DNA of 64,000 nucleotides from Bipolaris cookei (GCA_002286855.1 NRSV01000019.1:65389-129388); one strand, 5' to 3'. Positions 22,772 through 35,363 are shown, counted from the stretch's first letter. Notes: generated by a model from the sequence alone, not told the origin. A program made the numbers and translations.

Positions 22772-24285
22772 CCATAGTAAGACCTGCAAAGAACTTGGGC
22801 GCGGTTAAGCAAGAGTAGAAGATGTGAGAAACAGACCCGAGATCCAAGCTAAAAGAGAATTGCAAGCGGATAAACTCGACAGCTTCTAGTATTTGCGTTG
22901 TCCAACTCTCAACTCAGCGCTGATCCTACTGTTCGAAGTCCGTTGTGTCTGTGTTGATTCTGTACTTATTTTCCCACAAGAACTCATCAATTTACAAGCG
23001 AACAAGTTTCCAGAAGATTCTCTAGTATTCCCACGCTAATTTGCGCTTCATTCTCCCGAAGCAGCCGCCTGAAATAGTACAAAGAAGTCTATTTATTTAA
23101 GGCTTAGATAACCGCTCGTCGGCTTAGCTGCCGCCGGCTTGCCAAGGTAGAACTGTAGTGCTGAAAGTAAGGGGCGTGTCAAGAGCGAGCTAAGCAGTGA
23201 GGTAGGAGATTTCCGGGGGAGGGCGTATATACCAAAGGGTATCTATCACGAGCTACACGTAGAGTCATACAGCCGTGGGTATGGCTGTACATGAATAGTG
23301 AGAAATACGGAAACGATACCTGACGTTGTATTCCGAGCTACTGCCTCTCCATTTGATAGCTCTACGAGCCCCTTGAATTGCTGGTCCGATAGTATTTTGC
23401 ATTCCGTTCGTGGCGCGCCCTACTACTAAGCGTTTCCGATCCAGCCGGAGCTGACGACCAGAGACCAGTATCAGCATTGAAATGTCGACAGCAAAACCCC
23501 AAAAGACTACGTAATATGACTATTAACAGGAAACTGTAGAGAGCAAAGCATGTTAAAAACCGCAGTGTGTGTGTGTGTGCAATATTACACCTCGATTTGC
23601 GTTTGGAACTGTTACCACTATATTGCACATCATTCCAAGCCAGGAGTCCATTGAAATCGCATCTTACCCAAGATCTCCCCATACCTCTCATGATAATAAC
23701 GAACAGCCGTATACCAACACCAAGAAACTTCACCAATCTCACTACTACATCATCCCACTTCCTCACACCTACCCGTCCTACTCCACCTTTCATATAGGCA
23801 GAGATATATCAACATCCACATCGCAAAGCCTAAGACTCTTTTCCCTTTTAAAAAAAATTCAACAAGCAAAACAAAATCCGCATATATTTCCTACGAAGAT
23901 TCAAGTTTCTGAAGGAGATTCCGAGCAGTGCCAAAGGACCTGCTAGTGGTACCGCATCCCACTGTACTGCCCTGTTCGAATCCCAGTCTTTTTCAACATG
24001 CACGTCTAGGCAGGGTAATAGACTGATGAAGATGTGTATAAGATACGCCATGTACGGGGTCGCGAACGGAGATCTATGCGAAGCATTGTTACAACGTCGT
24101 ATGTATCGTAGATAACAAACTCGCACTTAAAATGTGGCTTGTGTGATTTGAAAATGGTGGTGGTAACGTTGAAGTAATGTTGCAGCTTCAGCCGCACATC
24201 ATGACTGTTATCAGGAGCATTTCCCTGTTCGGTGAAAAAACGTAACTAGGTTGAATTTGTATTAGGAATACATTATATACTTCCC
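22772..24285. other. Gene-poor intergenic region
   Basis: Contains a GT dinucleotide run at 23565-23579 and AT-rich blocks. No supported gene. A GTTCGAATC string near 23973 resembles a tRNA T-loop, but its flanks do not pair as a T-stem. Confidence 0.4.
23565..23579. repeat. GT dinucleotide microsatellite
   Basis: An uninterrupted run of about seven and a half GT units in a non-coding stretch. Confidence 0.9.
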
Positions 24286-24303
24286 CTCATTTCTTCAGGA
24301 TCG

Positions 24304-25794
24304 CAGAACGAAACTAAGCTTCGACGACTACAAGAGTGAGTGGATGGAAACGAATACTGGCATCCCCCAGGGATCGACAATCTCCCTAATCCTATTCCTA
24401 TTCTTTACCTCTGAGCTTTTTGAGGAGCTTAGCGAAGTAAAGGACGACTGCCTGGGATTTTGATTTGTGGAAGACACCAGCATCGTCGCCTGGGGACTAA
24501 CAGCTGTAGACAACTGCCGAAGACTCTCGAAAGCTCATGACAAGTGCATAGCGTAGGCAAGAAGATATGGGGCCAAGTTCGCAACAGAAAGGTACCAGCT
24601 AATCCACTTTACGAAGAAAAGGAACACGTCAGAAGACCTTAAATCAACAATCATTATTGACGGCAAAGACACAGAGCTGGTCACCTCACTGCGAGTCCTG
24701 GGGGTATGGCTATACAAATACCTGTCATGGAAGGACCAGGTCAAGCGGGCGGCGACTAAGGGAAAGGTAGCCTACCAGGCGATGACCCGCGTCATGAACT
24801 CGAGGTGGGGCCCCTCACCGGAGAAATCAAGACTCCTGTACACAGCCGTGGTAAGACCAATCATTACATATGGAGTCCAAGCTTGGGGCGCGTCAGTGGA
24901 GTGTGGAACAACACCAGGATCTATGCACAAGCCATTAGTAGCCACTTAAAATAGGTGCATCCGTAGAACTATGGGCGCCTACAAGAGGGCACCTACAGCG
25001 GCGGTAGAAAGAGAAAGTGGAACATCACCTCTAGATATCTACATACGCACCCTCCTGGTCCAAAGGGCTGTCACGAGCGCTCTCAACACGAGGTTATAGA
25101 CGAGATCAGAAAGAGACCCCAAGACGTGTGGACAGCGGCCAGGCAAGTCATGAGAGCGAGAAAGCGCGGGCGCCCTACACCAGTCGTAATCCAACCGGGC
25201 ATACCAATTGACAAAATGCGGGCTATTGGGGAACAGATAATAGGTGACCAGAGGACCAAGAGACAACCCAGACCCAAGAGGGGCCGACAAGTCCAAGCAA
25301 AGAATCTAGCTAGCGAAATCAACCAGGCAATGGCCAAATTGCGGCGAGAAAGATGGGAAAGGGAAGCCTCCAAACCTCTGCGAAGGGCACCCACCTGGGA
25401 AGGGGACTGGGACTTCCAACTCACCTCCCTATACAGAAACGTCCCCAAACATGTAGCAACAGTTGTCTTCCTCCTACGCATGGAGGTGCTAGGCCTGAAG
25501 GACTGGCTCTCACACATTTGGGGTCCCAGGAGTCTCCCCAACATGCTCATGCGGCGGACCCAGACAAACGCTACAACACATCCTAGCGTTCTTCCTTGAC
25601 CAGAGCGGAGCAAGAACCTGCCTCCCCCAAAGGGCGGGCTCAACCAGGATTGAGAACCTATTGCAAGAAAAAGACAAAGCTATAGAGGCCGGTCACTGGC
25701 TGTTTGACACCGGGCTTCTCGAACAATTCCAAGTAGCGAAGGAGATCGAAAGTATTAACATGGAGGGGTGGGCTCCGTTCCAACTAACCCACTG
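24304..25794 (+). pseudogene. Reverse transcriptase ORF2 remnant of the LINE
   Basis: The RT core is in one frame to about 25095 with internal stops (after CLGF, CIA and LVAT). A second frame continues to about 25555 (DVWTAARQVMRARKRGRP onward) and a third to the TGA near 25794. The usual F/YxDD box reads FVED here, so even the catalytic pair is damaged. At least one stop (VAT-TAA-NRC) could come from CAA by C-to-T change, as RIP produces. Confidence 0.75.
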
Positions 25795-25995
25795 AAAACC
25801 AAAAGCCTCGTCTTTTGCTTCCCTCACAGAGGGCAGCACTGGCAAGAAAGGAGGAGCTGGAGAAAGAAAGGGATGAAAAGTACTGACTAAGGTAGGAGCG
25901 TTAAGAGGGACCCCCTCATGTTTGCTCTGCGTTTAAACTGCTATTTCTAGTGTTCATAGACACTCATTGGACCCAGGTAGCACTATAAACTGAAT

Positions 25996-26020
25996 GTTAT
26001 TATTATTGTTATTATTATAT
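25996..26020. repeat. ATT-rich simple repeat at the LINE 3' end
   Basis: Imperfect run of TTA/TTG triplets just after the LINE coding remnant; probably the element's 3' tail. Confidence 0.7.
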
Positions 26021-26025
26021 TTCCC

Positions 26026-26382
26026 CATCTTTAGGTCACTAGCTAAGAAGGGTGTGAGCTAAATACTAATAATAGGCAGAGGACTTCCCTCCTGTATATA
26101 CCAAGTCCTTTAGCATCGAAGTCTTGGCGCAACTAACAACCTTCGCGGTAAGCCCCCGTCAGCCCATACGAGTTACACCTCAAGGCCATAATACGAAAAC
26201 CTTAAGACACAGTAAATGCCAGATACACACATTCCAATTATCTACAAAATACTACCACTTGACCAATATCCCCTTCTATTACACTAAAAAGAAGATCGTA
26301 ACATCGTCACCAAGTCCATGATATCGGAGACCAAAAGGAGAAACGAGAAAAAAACAAAAAAGACATGAGACAGAAGCTTTTC
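26026..26382. other. Intergenic region before the Ca2+-ATPase 3' end
   Basis: AT-rich sequence between the LINE tail and the stop codon of the Ca2+-ATPase gene. No gene seen. Confidence 0.4.
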
Positions 26383-29300
26383 CTAATACTTCTTAGCTTC
26401 AGCAGTACTTGCGTCATCACCGACTACAACAATAGCCGGAGCAGCAGCGGCAGCCTCCTCGACATCTCTCTCTTCCTTGACTTCCTTCTTGCGACGGAAA
26501 GTAAATACACTCTTAACCTTGCTTGCGGCAGTACAGCAAAAGCGGTACACAATAACAACAGGCCTGCCAACAATCCTCGCGATAACGGCGAACCACTCGT
26601 CGGGGAAGAAGCGGATGAGGACAGCCCAGGGGATGCATACAAAGCCCAAAACGATGCTGATAGCCCACTGTGTTCCATCGATGCCTCCGGGCTTGATCTG
26701 GAAGGCGCGGCCACCGACAAATATAATGAGGATTTGGAGGCCGATGATCATGACGACGATGCCGATAAAGAACCAGTTGCGGAGGATACCCTCGAGTACG
26801 TTGAGCTTGTTGTCGAGACGGCGGTTGTTGAAGATGTTGAAGATTTGCATCCAGACGAAGCAGTTGAAAATGAGCGTGTCGAGTTCGAGCTGCTTATTGG
26901 GGTCGGAAAGGTCGTAGCCGAGGATGTCGCCACCGGCAAAGTAGAGCACGAAGATGACGGTGATCTTGTAGATGTTTTGACCCATGATTTGCTTCCACAT
27001 AGTAGTTGTGATGAGAGGACCTCTGCCTTGGGGTGGGCGGTCGAGAATCTTTTCGGTCGGCGGGTCGGTGGCGAGGGCAAGGGCTGCGAATGTATCCATG
27101 ATCAGGTTGACCCAGAGGAGCTGTACAGCCCTGAGCACAGGCTTCATTTCGTCATCGTATACAGCTGTGACGAACGCGAGTACAACAGCGGTGATGTTGA
27201 CAGTGATTTGGAACTGTTTTCGTTAGTATTGTGAACTAGAGAGAACCGAGTGTCGTGCGACTTACCTGAAGGAACTTCTGCACCGCATCGTTGACAGCAC
27301 GACCCCACATAAGAGCTGTGATGATAGAGGTGAAGTTGTCATCCATGAGAATGATAGAGGACGCCTCCTTAGCAACCTCTGTACCAGAATTCATCGAGAA
27401 ACCAATGTTGGCGGCCTTGAGCGCGGGAGCATCATTTGTGCCATCTCCAGTGACGGCGACGATCTCACCAAGAGTCTTGAGACGTTGAACGAGAATGCGC
27501 TTGTCTTCGGGCGAAGAACGAGCCAGCACTTGGAGTCGGGGCAAGATCTCATCCAATTGTTCTTCGGTAAGACGACGGAAGTCGGGACCTTCCATGACCA
27601 AGCCGCCCTCGGTATAGATGAGACATTCTGTTGCGATAGCGCGAGCCGTCTGCATGTTGTCACCGGTAACCATGCGAACAGTAACGCCTGCCTTTTGCGC
27701 CTTGCGAACAGCATCAGGAACACCAGGGCGAATGGGATCCTGAATACCGACAACGCCAAAGAAGGTGAGATCGCGCAGCAGGGAAACGAAAGAAACACTG
27801 CCACCTTCGGTCATCTCGGCGTTGGCTGGGGGCCATTGTTCGAAGTCGCGGTATACAAGTCCAATAGTTCTGAGCGATTTGCCAGCATATTCGTTGATGG
27901 TATCAGTGAGGTTCTGGCGTTCGCCGTCTGTCAGAGGTTCGGTCTCGAGGGTGGCAAAGTTGGCAGAGGTAGAAGAGAAGCCAAGAAGAATCTCAGACGC
28001 TCCCTTGACAACAAGGCGGTAGTTTCCATTCTGGAGCTTGAGGACAGCACCCATGCACTTCTTTGCTGAATCGAACGGGAACATGTGCATGACTTGTTGG
28101 CTGTCGCGAGTCTCTGCCAGGGAAACGAGGCCGAAGTGGTCCTTGGCAAACTGAAGCAGGGCAGTCTCTGTCTTGGATCCAACGAAGCATGGCTTTCCGT
28201 CTTCTTGTCCTTCAAAGGCTGTTGAGTTGATAGCGACGGACTGTGTGATAAGGTCCTTTGCAACTGGTGTAACCTTTGATGCCCATGCCGAAATGGATTC
28301 GTCCTTCTCCGAGACGGTATCTGCATGCACAAATCTAGTGTTGCCAAAGGTACCAGCGACCACAGTCATCCTGTTTGTTGTCTACATGAAATGTTAGAAT
28401 CTGATTCAGTGTGCATGGATACAGAATACTTACCAAGGTACCAGTCTTGTCCGAGCAGATGGCGGTGGCATTGCCCATGGTCTCGCAGGCTCGTAGAATT
28501 CTCACAAGGTTGTTCTCCTTCAACATTTTGGTCGTGGCAAACGCCAGGGCCAGGGTGACAGCAAGAGGAAGTCCTTCGGGAACAGCTACAACGATGATCG
28601 TTACCGCAACGATGAGGATGTCCATGAAAGCGGAACCTTTCCCCGAAGGGTTTCGGGTATCGCCATCCAATCCACCTACGAAGCGGAACAGCAGAACGAA
28701 GAAGAGAATACCAGCGGCAGTAGTTCCGAGTTTGGCAATGGCCATAGCGAGGCCGCCCAACTTTTCCTGAAGAGGAGTTGTCTCAATCTCTACGCGGACC
28801 GACATCATGATTCTGCCAAAGCTGCTGTGCTCTCCGACAGAGGTAGCCATGAAGGTACCTACGCCTTCGAGCACTTTGGCGCCAGAGATGATGAATGGGT
28901 CGAGATCCTTGATTGACTGACCAGACTCCATGGCTTTTGTGACAACCGCGCCAGGTGTTTTGCGCATGGCATCCGACTCTCCTGTAGCGGAGGATTCATC
29001 ACACTTGACGTCTGAGCCATCGACAAAGATACCATCCACGGGGATGATGTCGCCCGGCTCCAAGTGGATGATGTCTCCAGCTAGGACATCATAAATGCTG
29101 ATCATGACGATTTTCCCAGACCGTGTAACCTTGACATCTCGCTGTTCCTTCTTCGCATTGAGCCTTGCAAATGCCTGTTCTTTTTGCCAGTCGTTCACTG
29201 CCGTAACGAGAACCACAATGACTATGGCTACCACAACAGCAGTGCCTTCTACCCAGTCTACGGATGTTGGAGCACCAGGGGGATGCTCTGCTCCAAAGGT

Positions 29301-29909
29301 TTCATAGAGACCGAGCGCCAGTGAAATTGCAGCCGCGATGGTAAGGACTATGAGGACGGTGTCGTTGTATGCGTTCCATACTAACTTCCATAGCGGAGTG
29401 GCTTTCTTTGGTGGTAGAGCATTTCGTCCGTGGATACGAATTCGATCCTCAAATGGCTGTCCGTCTCTCGGTAATCGGTCCGATGTCTTCTCCTTGGAGG
29501 TTGCCTGTGGGTTCGTTGCTTCGTCAAAGGAAATGTGCCGTGGCACTGTGGATTCATCGGCACTGAGTCCAGTATGAACATCTGATTGCAAGCCGGCTGC
29601 GATTCCTTGCAGGCCGCCCAGAGCATGATATACAACAAGCGACTTGGGATTAAGAAGCTTGCTCAGCTGTGATGGTCGAAAGGCGAAAGGGTTGTCTGTA
29701 TCAGACACGGCTTCTGCCCGCAGCTCTTGCTGCACTGCTGCATCATACTCGCTTACGACTGTAGATACTCCACTGGTGGACGCATTACTTGGTGATATTG
29801 GTGTTCGGAACGGATCTGATGTTTGTGAGGTGATTGTGTCGGCCTGGCTTAACGCGCGTTGCCGTGTGTTGATCTCGAGTGTCGGCGGGGCCAACTTGCC
29901 CGTCTCCAT
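26383..29909 (-). CDS. P-type Ca2+-transporting ATPase (type IIB, PMC1/NCA-2-like)
   Basis: Exons 28434-29909, 27266-28381 and 26383-27213 give 1140 residues; all joints are phase 0. The phosphorylation site is CSDKTGTL with Asp487, right at the end of exon 1. Other marks are PEGLPLAVTLALAF (ion-binding helix M4), CDESSATGES (actuator), MVTGDN and GDGTNDAPAL (hinge), and LLWVNLIMDTFAALALATDP (M6). The N terminus is a long Ser/Thr-rich cytosolic extension. The C terminus is a short basic then acidic/Ala-rich tail. Type IIB pumps export Ca2+ from the cytosol into the vacuole (PMC1) or across the plasma membrane (NCA-2/3). The sequence does not tell which membrane. The first ATG in frame is at 29909. 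Confidence 0.93.
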
Positions 29910-32202
29910 GGTGAAAGACGAAAAGGGAGGTACAAGTCAGGTAACACTGCTACCGCTAGATCTCAAAGGATTAGAAGTAGGGATATACTAGATACTAGTA
30001 GTAGGAGATAGCGGTGAGTGCACGTGAAGGTGAAATGATGACCAGGTCTGACACGTCGAGGGGCGCGTCTCGAGCCGCCATATAGTACTGGCTTCCAAGT
30101 GGGCTGTGTAGTGTGTTTGCCCCATAACCAAGCCCGCTGGGCGCTTGGTACCGGTATCTACTTGCCTGATGATACCAGCTCTACCAGAGGCCTGCTTGGC
30201 ACGGTGCCGCCGCTATGAGGTTTCGGGCGTTTTTCGCCATGACTATGGGTGCAGGCCAGCAATGTTACGACCGTGGCACCAGCTGCGAAATCCTGGCGAG
30301 CTCCTGTCTTTGTACTCTAGACACTGAGCTGGCGAGCGGTCGCCAAGATAGGCCAGTGATTGCTTTGGCGACTAGGACCGTTGAAGGCGAGATGAGCACA
30401 AAACAAGATGCCCGGTTGTCTTGGAAGGGGGCAGTGCAAACCTCTCCGCGCCTTGGAGCACGGACGCCCCCCAGCTTCCGCTCCGGCACACGTCTATGGC
30501 TTGTAGAATGTCAGAAGACATTGTATGGACATTTGAGAAGGTTGAAACCGAGAGAATCATGAAGATGCGATGGGGACAATGCGTTTGGAGACTACGTGTA
30601 GATCGGTTCTCTAGTTTCAGGAACTGAGCGTATTGATTGGTCGGATGCTGAGGCTTAGCTGCGTGGCGCTGCGTGGCGCATGTGCCTAGCCTCAGATCTC
30701 AATTGTCCACGATTGGCTGGATGCTCTTCTGCACTAGCCAGGCCAGCTGAGTACAGGGCTGGCAAAGCTGAGTATACGTACTATGTAGTATTCGCCTCTG
30801 CTTGCTGCGGCGTATACTGGAATGCTACCTAGAGACTCTTGCCACATGGAAAACTGCCAGATTACCGGCCCTGGAATGCTGTAATCCCTTTCTTTGCATG
30901 CCTTTGCTCGGTTAATTTCAGCCGCATGTGATTGGATGTATGCACACTGTAGTAGCCTTATAACGTTTGCAATCTGGAACAGTTCGAGCAACACTTCTGT
31001 TTGCAGGCTGACCACTGTCCAAGACGGCTCGTTACTTTCTTCTTGAAATTACTCGGATAGAAATTGATGTTGGTCATCAGTCTGCCTCGCTTTGGCACAC
31101 ACACACAATTAATCGGTCTTATTCCGAGCACTCCATGTCTCGCGTTCCGCTCCAGACGGAGTTGCTGACGATCAAAGTGGCTACAACCTGTGTCCAGGCC
31201 AGGCACCCTTGTGGCGATGAATGGCTCTTGACTTTGGCCACCGCATGATAGAAGCCCCTTTCACAGCCCGGCGACGCGAATGACGATGAGGTACCACGTT
31301 GTGCCGCAGCATGCTACTCTCTAGGAGAGTGAATGATTAGTATGCCCAGGGCGGCTGAGGGGGTTCTTCCAAGGTCCAGCCTTTCCGACGGGTCCATACC
31401 GGCAATTTGCCGCTCTCTGCAGAAATTCCAAAGTCATTTCCCAGCGGTCGTTGAGCGCAATGAGGAAAGAGGTCCGTGAATAATACTCGAACATGTTGGA
31501 GTGAACTGCATGGCCATCTTGGCTAACCGATTCTGAAAACCGATGCACGTCCCGGCAGCTACTATATGCTGGGTGATGTCATAGTTCCGCTAATCGAGGC
31601 CGATCTCCTCACATGCATCACTACCAAGACACTCCAACTTGACATCGCAATCGGGCTGGCAGCAGAGTTACCTAAGTGGTTCGCATCAGCCATCGTGCTG
31701 ATTGCCACGTGTGGGCAATGTTAGGCAGATGTCTGACCGCGCTGACAAGGAAGCGCGCAAGGCTGTGAGCACTAGCCAGTCACGTAATTTCAGCGCCTCT
31801 GTGCACTTCCTTAAGTCGGCCTGTCCAACATTACAGAGGCGTATATGGTCAAGTTAAAATGTTGACTAAAAGACAGTGTCATCTCACAATGAAAATCGCT
31901 TTGAATAAGAATGGCTGACGTTATTGTGTCTGTTCAAGCCATCTACGTATGCACTACAGAATCTTCAATACAATGCATGTAATTAGCTTTAGTCTGCTTC
32001 GCTCCTAGCAACCACTCGCTGATCAGATGCATGTTCTTCCTACTTCTACATTCGCCGACTGAGCACATCGCACAGCCTGCGCATACAGAATATCCCGGTC
32101 CAAGTGGCAAATCTAGATCACCCTCTAGGCAGTCCCCATGTGTCACCTCATGCGCTGCAATCTTTCATGACGACTGCACCACAAGCCTTGAGCAAGGCAG
32201 AA
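29910..32202. other. Long intergenic region
   Basis: Upstream of the ATPase and downstream of the coiled-coil gene; about 2.3 kb. Frames of up to about 115 codons occur (for example 30215-30562), but they overlap on both strands and resemble no family. No transposon ends or RNA gene recognised. Confidence 0.4.
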
Positions 32203-33668
32203 TTACTGCCCTGTAATATGAGCCTTCTTGTTCGGAGTATAATCGCCCTCAACATATTCGTGTTTGTGCTTCTCCCTTCGCTTGTCCTTGACACCCTTTT
32301 TCTTGGCCAGGAATTTGTCTTCACTGCTAGCACGCGACCTAGGCTTGACACCACCAACATCATCTTTCGTAGAAGACGACTCACTCTCAAAAATCTGCGT
32401 CTGTGTTTGCACCCGGTTGTTATCTGCGTCGACTGTGTGTAGTTTGTCGTTCTTGGTTGGCTTTGCAACCCTCACCTTTTCTGTTAGGCAGGCGGTGGGT
32501 GCGTTAAAAGGCTTGTGGGACCTCGGCACGGATACTACTTTGGAGTTGGGCGGTCTTGGTTGTGCGTCGGTAATATGAGATGATGCAATGGGGTTTGTGC
32601 AAGGGCTTGTCGGTGCAGCTAGGTCTGGGTCCGGACTGAATAGCTTACGTTGGTCACTCAGCAACAGTGCATACGTAGATATGAAGAGGAAACATTACCT
32701 TGTTATCTAGTTGTTGGTTTAGCCTATTCATTTTGACTTTGTTGGTGGTAGTTGGGAGTTTGACCATTTGTTTGTTACTGCCTTTAACAGCGTTTAAAGT
32801 CTCGTCCCTCGGTCGAGTTCGTTTGGCTTCTCCTGCGACTTGTTTTCCTTTCACGCCTGGTTCAGGAGCCTTCGCAATGGGGTCGTCAAGCTTGTTGTCC
32901 TCGACTGTACTCCTCTTACATGACACTATTGAAGCCAAAGCGAGAATAGTCTATAAAGATAGATCAAAACACTTGATTCCAAATAGGAAGAGTCATCCTT
33001 ACTTTGAAGTCAGTGATCTTGACATCATCTATCTGCGACCTGTGAACAAGTCTTTTCAGCTGCTGAATATCGTAGTTGCAGTCGTCGATTTGTTTTTCCA
33101 ACGCAGCAACAGCAATCTCAATAGCATTGTTGCTCTTCATCAGTGGAAAGAGACCGTCAATCGCTATTTAGGCTACCTATCGACGCTTCTTGACGGATCG
33201 GATTGCATTGTTGCTCATACGCTGGAGCATAAGGTTTTGGGAAGGGACAGACTGTCTGATTGCCGCAGCTTCTGTAGCAACTGTATCGAGTCCAGGCAAC
33301 GCAGACTTGCTTTGTGAAGAAGTATTGTATAGTCTATCATTTTTTTCAGTTGCAAGCTTCTTGGCCTTAGGCTGTGAGACTGGAGCTGCAGTTTTGCCAA
33401 CCGCATCATTGGGCCTTCTTGTTCTCTTGGCCCGAGACTTTCCGATAAGTATCTGACCAGAATTACGTGCATAGTGAGTTGAGCCAGAAGATTTTTGCGG
33501 GATCAGGTCAAGACTGGGAGACTGCTTGGAGGATGTTGCAGGTTTCCTACTTGCTTCGGCGGTAGCCTTCATCTGCTTGATCTCTGAGCTTCTATTGACA
33601 ACTTTAACCTTCTTGATAGCAGGCTTCGGCTTTGCAACAGAGGCGTCGGATTTCTTGATTAATTTCAT
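32203..33668 (-). CDS. Hypothetical basic protein with central coiled coil
   Basis: Exons 33221-33668, 33003-33163, 32699-32950 and 32203-32643 give 433 residues. The first 150 residues are very rich in Lys, Ala and Ser (KKSDASVAKPKPAIKKVKVV), with bipartite nuclear-signal-like clusters. A predicted coiled coil follows in exon 2 (IEIAVAALEKQIDDCNYDIQ QLKRLV, residues about 165-195). The rest is charged and low-complexity, ending in KKKGVKDKRREKHKHEY. That layout suggests a nuclear DNA- or chromatin-associated scaffold, but no catalytic motif or named domain is visible. Exon 1 uses the donor GTATGA at 33220; reading on would meet a stop at once. I cannot name the family. Confidence 0.7.
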
Positions 33669-34278
33669 AGCTTTTAAGATAGGAGAAAAAAGGACAATCG
33701 TATGGAAAGGATGAACGAAATAGACTTGCGATGTTGATGTGAAGCGCTTGTCAGTTGAGTACAGTTTGCATTCGGTTTATGGTTTTTGTTGCGTAGAGAT
33801 GACCAAGGCATCGTGAAAGAAAAATTGTAAAGCAGTTTTCTTTCTTGGAAGCTATAGTGTTAGCGTACAATGAGCTTGTGGTGGTGAAAGCAAACAAGTG
33901 AATTGGAGCCTAAGACAGAAACAATAGCACTCAACGTGGAAGCGCGCTTTGTGCATAGCCTATGAATCTAACCAATAAAATCAAGGAGTAAAAACTAGGC
34001 AACACAAAGTGTAAAGAAAGACCGAGAAGAGGTAGTTATGTGTCGTGTTCGGTGCAGACATCATGTTGGCATATTCACAATGAGGCATGTTGGCTAACGC
34101 CCCGCGAAGTCTTGTAATAGCAAGGATCCATATATGTTTTTGATTGTGTCTGGAAGGTTTTGAATATAGGTCCTCTTGACCATTTGTTTCATGACGTCGT
34201 ATTGCATTGTTGCTTGCTCATAACTCAGTTATCCAACCGGAAACTAGAGCGTGTACATTGATACATCATATATAACGT
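33669..34278. other. Intergenic region between two minus-strand genes
   Basis: Promoter of the coiled-coil gene and 3' flank of the FKBP gene. AT-rich; no further feature seen. Confidence 0.4.
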
Positions 34279-34797
34279 TTAGAGCTCCTCCTTTGCAACG
34301 CCGTCAATAGAAACGAGCTCTGATTCGAAGACTGCCAAGAGTTAGTTCAAAAGCATCTGCAATGTGGCGACTCGACGTGACTTACTCAGAACGCTGTTGG
34401 GGGGAATAGGACCAGCACCCCGCTCGCCGTATGCCCACTTGGGTTGGATGGTGAGTTTCCTCTTCTCGCCGGGGCACATATCCAGCAGACCCTGGTCCCA
34501 ACCCTTGATGACCTGGCCTGAGCCGACGGTGAAGCTCAAGGGCGAGCCACGACCGTATGAAGCATCGAACTCGGTGCCGTCCGTAAGAGTACCGCGGTAA
34601 TGGACGTGGATCTTGTCGCCAGCCTTGCTCGAGCGAGAGCACTTGGCCTCAGTAATGACTTCGGTCTTAAGGTACTATCGACATTATCAGTATGCTGTGC
34701 TCGACATACGCATGCCATAACCCGCTTTACTTGCCTCGTTGTTGATGATGTCGGCAACAGCGGCCGTGGCCAATGCAAGGAGTACGGTGACCTTCAT
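34279..34797 (-). CDS. FPR2: FKBP-type peptidyl-prolyl isomerase, ER (FKBP2-like)
   Basis: Exons 34735-34797, 34386-34674 and 34279-34331 give 134 residues. A short signal peptide (MKVTVLLALATAAVAD) precedes one FKBP domain: GDKIHVHYRGTL, FDASYGRGSPLSFTVGSGQV, IKGWDQGLLDMCPGEKRKLT, and FESELVSIDGV. The conserved Asp, Trp and Tyr/Phe residues of the active site are kept. The protein ends KEEL, close to the K/HDEL ER-retention signal. It should assist folding of secretory proteins and bind FK506. The first intron begins GC rather than GT (GAG|GCAAGT...GATAG|TAC). Every nearby GT donor breaks the frame, so a GC-AG intron is the best reading. Intron 2 is regular. Confidence 0.93.
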
Positions 34798-35363
34798 ATT
34801 GACGGATTGGAGGGATGTGCAGCTTTCTTTTTTTTTCGAGCAAGCAAAGAGTGTATGGAGAAAGGCGACGTTGCAATGGCGGCGCGACGGATGGCGGTGG
34901 CCCATGTGGGGAAGCATGCCAAGCAGCCATGTGGCCCTAACAAAGCTGGCTGGGGTGCTAGGTGTTGGACCCTGCCGATCTAGCTTCCATTTCTCCATCT
35001 AATTACTTGTAATTACTATTTAATACAACATACCACTCCACAAACGTCAGTTGAGTTATTACGCATGTCAAAACATATTGCGGAACACACATACTTTACT
35101 CTGACTACCTCGGCAACACAGTTATATGCCCCATAAATTTATATACCAACCACATCTCAGATGCTTGCTAGGGGTATCATTTTGTGGGTCTTTGCCCAAG
35201 GAGAAAACTATAGTACTGCTATCCAGTAGCATTAGACCCACTCAAATGTCTACTGTACACTCAACAAAGGAACACAAGAAAGCTAAATGTCGTAAAGATG
35301 CGCCTGTACATCCTCCAGAAAGCCATCCTATATAGAACTCATAGTAACAGTATCACTGCCACG
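34798..35363. other. Intergenic region
   Basis: Promoter of the FKBP gene (a T-run follows at 34826-34835) and the 3' flank of the next gene. No other feature seen. Confidence 0.4.

Larger units (their letters stand above)
24286..26025 (+). mobile_element. Dead, 5'-truncated non-LTR (LINE) retrotransposon, Tad1-like
   Basis: Translating the + strand from about 24304 gives a reverse-transcriptase core: TGIPQGSTISLILFLFFTSE, then FVEDTSIVAWG at the place of the catalytic FxDD box, then VLGVWLYKYLSWKDQ and AVVRPIITYGVQAWGASVEC. These are typical of fungal Tad-clade ORF2. The 3' part (LPNM.../CSCGGPRQTLQHILAF, HWLFDTGLLEQF) matches the usual C-terminal Cys/His region. The frame has TGA, TAG and TAA stops in the RT part and at least two frame shifts (about 25095 and 25555); coding similarity ends near 25794. 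The 3' side ends in an ATT-rich simple repeat at about 25996-26020, a common LINE tail. The lost 5' part fits incomplete reverse transcription. Confidence 0.8.

Noticed and set aside
23941..24000. tRNA-like GTTCGAATC string
   Set aside because: The five bases on either side do not pair as a T-stem, and no acceptor or anticodon arm could be built around it.
25039..25643. Minus-strand frames of 85-186 codons
   Set aside because: They are antisense to the LINE coding remnant, which explains the sequence better.
30215..30562. Frame of 115 codons in the long intergenic region
   Set aside because: Overlapping frames on both strands, no signal peptide, domain or usual start context.
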